From: Brucella gallinifaecis
GTDB lineage: Bacteria > Pseudomonadota > Alphaproteobacteria > Rhizobiales > Rhizobiaceae
Assembly: GCF_006476605.1 (NCBI RefSeq)
Contig: NZ_ML636817.1
Location: forward strand, 1-38,437
Length of the DNA: 38,437 nt
Direction: 5' to 3'
Of the stretch, positions 34,302 to 38,437 are shown piece by piece. Below the pieces are notes generated by a model that made no database searches, was not told the DNA's origin, and saw nothing but the letters and a program-made list of their open reading frames with translations. A program made the translations under genes and the position numbers. Position 1 is the first letter of the stretch. Every line of letters begins with the position of its first letter.

Positions 34302-35030
34302 ATGCGATCCGCAATCTCTTATGGCAATCGGACAATCGACTACACCGTCTCATCGAACGAGACGTTGTTAGAACGCATTCGCATTCATGTTCACCCCAAT
34401 GGTTTGGTCGAGGTGGAAACGCCCCCGGCAAAGTCGGCGCACGAAATCGCAAAAGCCGTAATGAAGCGGGCTCGCTGGATCGACAACAACTTGCGATATT
34501 TCGCAAAGTTGCGTGAGCATGCCCTGCCACGCGAGTACGTTAGTGGTGAGACACATTTTTATCTGGGAAAACGTTACCAGATAAAAGTGCTTGAGAGCGC
34601 AGCCAAGTCATCGTCAGGTGTGCGACTAATGGCTGGACGAATTGAGGTCAAACTGCACCGCGTGAGTCCATCCCGTGTGAAGCGACAACTTCGGGCTTGG
34701 TATAGAACGAATGCCGAGCGTTATTTTCATCAACGTCTCAGTCTGATCGCAGCAGATTTGAAATGGGTAGACGTCTTGCCCCCAGTTATGCTGGTGCAGA
34801 TGAAAAGCCAGTGGGGAAGCTGCTCACCGAATGGAACAATCGTACTTAATCCGATGCTCATTAAGGCTCCCAGAGAATGCGTCGACTATGTGATCATTCA
34901 TGAGCTCTGCCATTTGCAGGAGCACAATCATAGCAAACGCTTTTATGCGTTGCTGGAGCGAACGCTACCAGCATGGAAGCACACGAAGTCGAAGCTAGAC
35001 GGAATGGCTGAGCTACTGCTGGCTGAGTAG
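34302..35030 (+). CDS. YgjP-like zinc metallopeptidase (DUF45/M48-type)
   Basis: The 242-residue protein has the family's metal site HELCH at residues 200-204, followed by EHNHSKRF (third ligand), in the context VDYVIIHELCHLQEHNH. A preceding conserved segment is SQWGSCSPNGTIVLNPMLI. Proteins of this YgjP/DUF45 group are common as the last gene of type I restriction operons. They are proposed to be proteases, possibly limiting HsdR activity or clearing complexes, but the role is not proven. It starts directly after the hsdR stop without overlap. The C-terminus completes the operon. Confidence 0.88.
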   Translation: MRSAISYGNRTIDYTVSSNETLLERIRIHVHPNGLVEVETPPAKSAHEIAKAVMKRARWIDNNLRYFAKLREHALPREYVSGETHFYLGKRYQIKVLESAAKSSSGVRLMAGRIEVKLHRVSPSRVKRQLRAWYRTNAERYFHQRLSLIAADLKWVDVLPPVMLVQMKSQWGSCSPNGTIVLNPMLIKAPRECVDYVIIHELCHLQEHNHSKRFYALLERTLPAWKHTKSKLDGMAELLLAE

Positions 35031-35413
35031 AGATGGTGTCCAGAGGCGAACGAAATCGCCTTGGTCATGGGGGTCTTGGGGGCAGCAGGAACGCTCCCCC
35101 AAGTGGTGATTGAACGGGCAGCCGGTCAGACATGGTTCGGTGCAGGTGGAGAGGTCAATCTCCAAGCCCTGCGAGTGGGGGCCAAGGGGGCGGCGAAACG
35201 CCCTTTTGTCGATGGGGGCAGGGAGAGCGAAGTCTTCCTGCGAGGGGTCAAACGGCGATACGTTTGGATGGCGCAACAAGGCTCGATGCCGATGATGCGG
35301 CAAGGCCGGAGGGATGCAACGGGAACGCGCAGCGGGTTCCCTTGCCAAGATGTGTGGTACTACCACACACATCTTGCGATCATCGTGAACGATGACGGGG
35401 CGGCGGTGTCCGA
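35031..35413. other. Gene-free region after restriction operon with hairpins
   Basis: This stretch of 383 bp has no gene I accept. CTTGGGGG (35075-35082) pairs with CCCCCAAG (35096-35103) soon after the operon end. CAAGATGTGTG (35346-35356) pairs with CACACATCTTG (35366-35376), an 11-bp perfect stem. TGTCCG/CGGACA (35407-35412 with 35419-35424) is followed by GCTTTT and could terminate plus-strand transcripts. A 118-codon frame across the region is glycine-rich and looks non-coding. One of the inverted repeats could alternatively belong to a transfer origin. Confidence 0.45.
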
Positions 35414-36262
35414 CTAGCCGGACAGCTTTTCCAGTATGGCCGGATCGAGTTCACCCACGCCAAAAAAGGCGGGGCTGGCCTCGCCCTCCTCGACGCGCTG
35501 CACAAAGGCGCGGAAGCCCGGATGGGGGCCTTTGCTGTAAACGGCGATGAAGTTGCCTGCGATCGTATGCACAGGCTGCACCCCGTCAGGGTACGGGAAG
35601 AAGTCGTGCAGCGAGAAGAATTTCAGCAGGTCTTTCGATTCGCTGTGGCCTAGCAGCACGACATTCATACCGTAGGGCAGGACGACGCCGCTGTCTGTCT
35701 CGTGGACGGGAACCTTGGCGATCGGGTCGTGGAACCGCTGTTCCTCGGTATAGAAGAGCGCATCCCCGATCCACTCGAAGCGCAGGACGCAGCGGATATA
35801 GGTGTCATGGTTCGGCGTTGTCCATGCCTTCCGGTACAAATGGAACGTCCCTTCAAGGCTCCGTAGGTCATCAGAAGTCAGCGGTCCCCGCTGCGCTCCC
35901 AGATGCCGCTGCAACGCCTCCAGCAGCGGCGCATGGGAATGAGCGGAATGAACGCGCGTCCGCGCGTCATACAGTTCCGTCCCAAGCTCTTCCGACTGGC
36001 ACAGGAAGTTATAGACCATCGCCATGGTGCCGTGCCGCATACTGGCTAGCCGGTTTTCGTCGGCCTCGCGGATACGCTGGATGGTGGCGCGCGACAGGGA
36101 CGCTCTGGACTGCCTTGGAAAGCCGGGAATACGCCCCTGCCCCTTGGCGTCCAATAGCAGCGATGTGACGCGTTGGTCGCTGATCCTCTGTTCGTTGAGG
36201 TCTTTCAAGGCACGACGCAGCGCCAATCGCTGCACCATGCTTCCGTCATACTCGCCAACCAT
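35414..36262 (-). CDS. Hypothetical protein, 282 aa
   Basis: No family is recognised. The protein is soluble, with no signal peptide. The N-terminal 80 residues are basic and helical (LALRRALKDLNEQRISDQRV, then RQSRASLSRATIQRIREAD) and could bind DNA. The middle holds VLRFEWIGDALFYTEEQRFHD and the C-terminal part is beta-rich (GMNVVLLGHSESKDLLKFFSL). It stands alone on the minus strand between the restriction operon and the recombinase. The ATG at 36262 may be preceded by other starts; no strong ribosome site is seen. A regulatory role is possible from composition only. Confidence 0.72.
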   Translation of the reverse strand: MVGEYDGSMVQRLALRRALKDLNEQRISDQRVTSLLLDAKGQGRIPGFPRQSRASLSRATIQRIREADENRLASMRHGTMAMVYNFLCQSEELGTELYDARTRVHSAHSHAPLLEALQRHLGAQRGPLTSDDLRSLEGTFHLYRKAWTTPNHDTYIRCVLRFEWIGDALFYTEEQRFHDPIAKVPVHETDSGVVLPYGMNVVLLGHSESKDLLKFFSLHDFFPYPDGVQPVHTIAGNFIAVYSKGPHPGFRAFVQRVEEGEASPAFFGVGELDPAILEKLSG

Positions 36263-36485
36263 TCTATTCTGCCCATTATTGCTTATTTGCTATTATGTAA
36301 AACATATTCGATCAATACAAGCATACGCATGTACCCTACACTAAGTTCCATCCACATATCCAATTTATGAACAGGAGAAGCAGCCATGCCCACCATCATC
36401 AGCATCATCATGCCTCGGCGCAGCATAGTAGAAATTTGCGAAATGGCTGTTTTCTGCGGTAAACTTGAAGATATGAGGGGCTGTG

Positions 36486-36685
36486 ATGGTAATGGCGGAC
36501 AATTTTTCGAAGGCGCGAAAGGGCGATCTAACCAAGCCCTTTAACGCGGCTTCGGGAACGGCCCACCCTCATGTGAAGGAATTGGTGAAGCATTTGGCTC
36601 GCATCAGTGCGGCACGGGACTTTGAAAAGTTGCAAAACAAGAGCAATCCCAGCTACAATTTGCCACCAACAAAAGGAAAGAAGAC

Positions 36686-36689
<4 letters not shown>
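36486..36689 (+). CDS. Small protein coupled to recombinase, 67 aa
   Basis: The small basic protein (FSKARKGDLTKPFNAASGTAHPHVKELVKHLARISAARDFEKL) has no recognised family. GAGGGG lies upstream; starts at 36486 or 36492 are both possible. Its stop overlaps the recombinase ATG (ATGA at 36686-36689), so both are co-translated. Position and size are compatible with a recombinase accessory or directionality factor, but this is inference from context. Confidence 0.65.

Positions 36690-38437
<1,748 letters not shown>

Noticed and set aside
35061-35417. 118-codon plus-strand frame after the restriction operon
   Set aside because: Gly/Val/Arg-rich, no ribosome site, runs through two strong inverted repeats; looks non-coding.

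Overview
This window is most likely from an alphaproteobacterium of the Rhizobiales/Hyphomicrobiales, perhaps Brucellaceae (Ochrobactrum/Brucella-like). The indications are the tRNA-fMet sequence at the right edge, mobilization and ArdC genes of a type common on alphaproteobacterial mobile DNA, and the regulator and transporter repertoire. The assignment is inferred from gene style, since no database search was possible.

Left part (1-4790): AT-richer DNA with the 3' end of a PAS/AraC-type regulator and a sugar-type ABC importer operon (ATPase, permease, periplasmic binding protein), closed by a hairpin. Middle part (about 4800-12125): GC-richer accessory DNA that is partly decayed. It holds an SDR oxidoreductase divergent from its probable AraC regulator, and a methyltransferase / thioredoxin-reductase-like flavoprotein / MFS block facing an Rrf2 repressor; the MFS gene has lost its middle. 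After these come a tetR gene broken by two frameshifts, an internally deleted IS3-family transposase, and the 3' end of a large serine recombinase carrying a nonsense codon and a frameshift.

Right part (12126-38372): a nearly intact integrative and mobilizable element of about 26.2 kb in the 3' end of tRNA-fMet. Both ends carry the same 12 bp, TGGTTGCGGGGG, which is the complement of the tRNA 3' end including CCA. In order it carries: MobC-like protein, relaxase and TraG/VirD4 coupling protein; two small unknown genes; a minus-strand pair encoding a Cys-rich secreted protein and a 905-residue pseudopilin-like protein with an S74 self-processing domain; a small serine invertase/resolvase; several small unknown genes; hipBA; and ardC. 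Next is a tightly overlapping type I restriction-modification operon: half-size HsdS, HsdM, RhuM, full HsdS, a TIGR04141/DUF6119-like protein, HsdR and a YgjP-like metallopeptidase. The element ends with an unknown gene, a small protein and the large serine recombinase. No mating-pair formation genes are visible, so transfer would need a helper.

The most interesting structure is at the ends. The recombinase gene reads through the attachment core, and its last 14 codons lie in or touch the antisense strand of tRNA-fMet. The left end has the same core in the same codon phase, followed by an open tail that the older recombinase remnant reads into. Excision should therefore swap the recombinase C-terminus. 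The remnant is best read as the relic of an earlier element in the same tRNA, displaced when the present element inserted between it and the tRNA.
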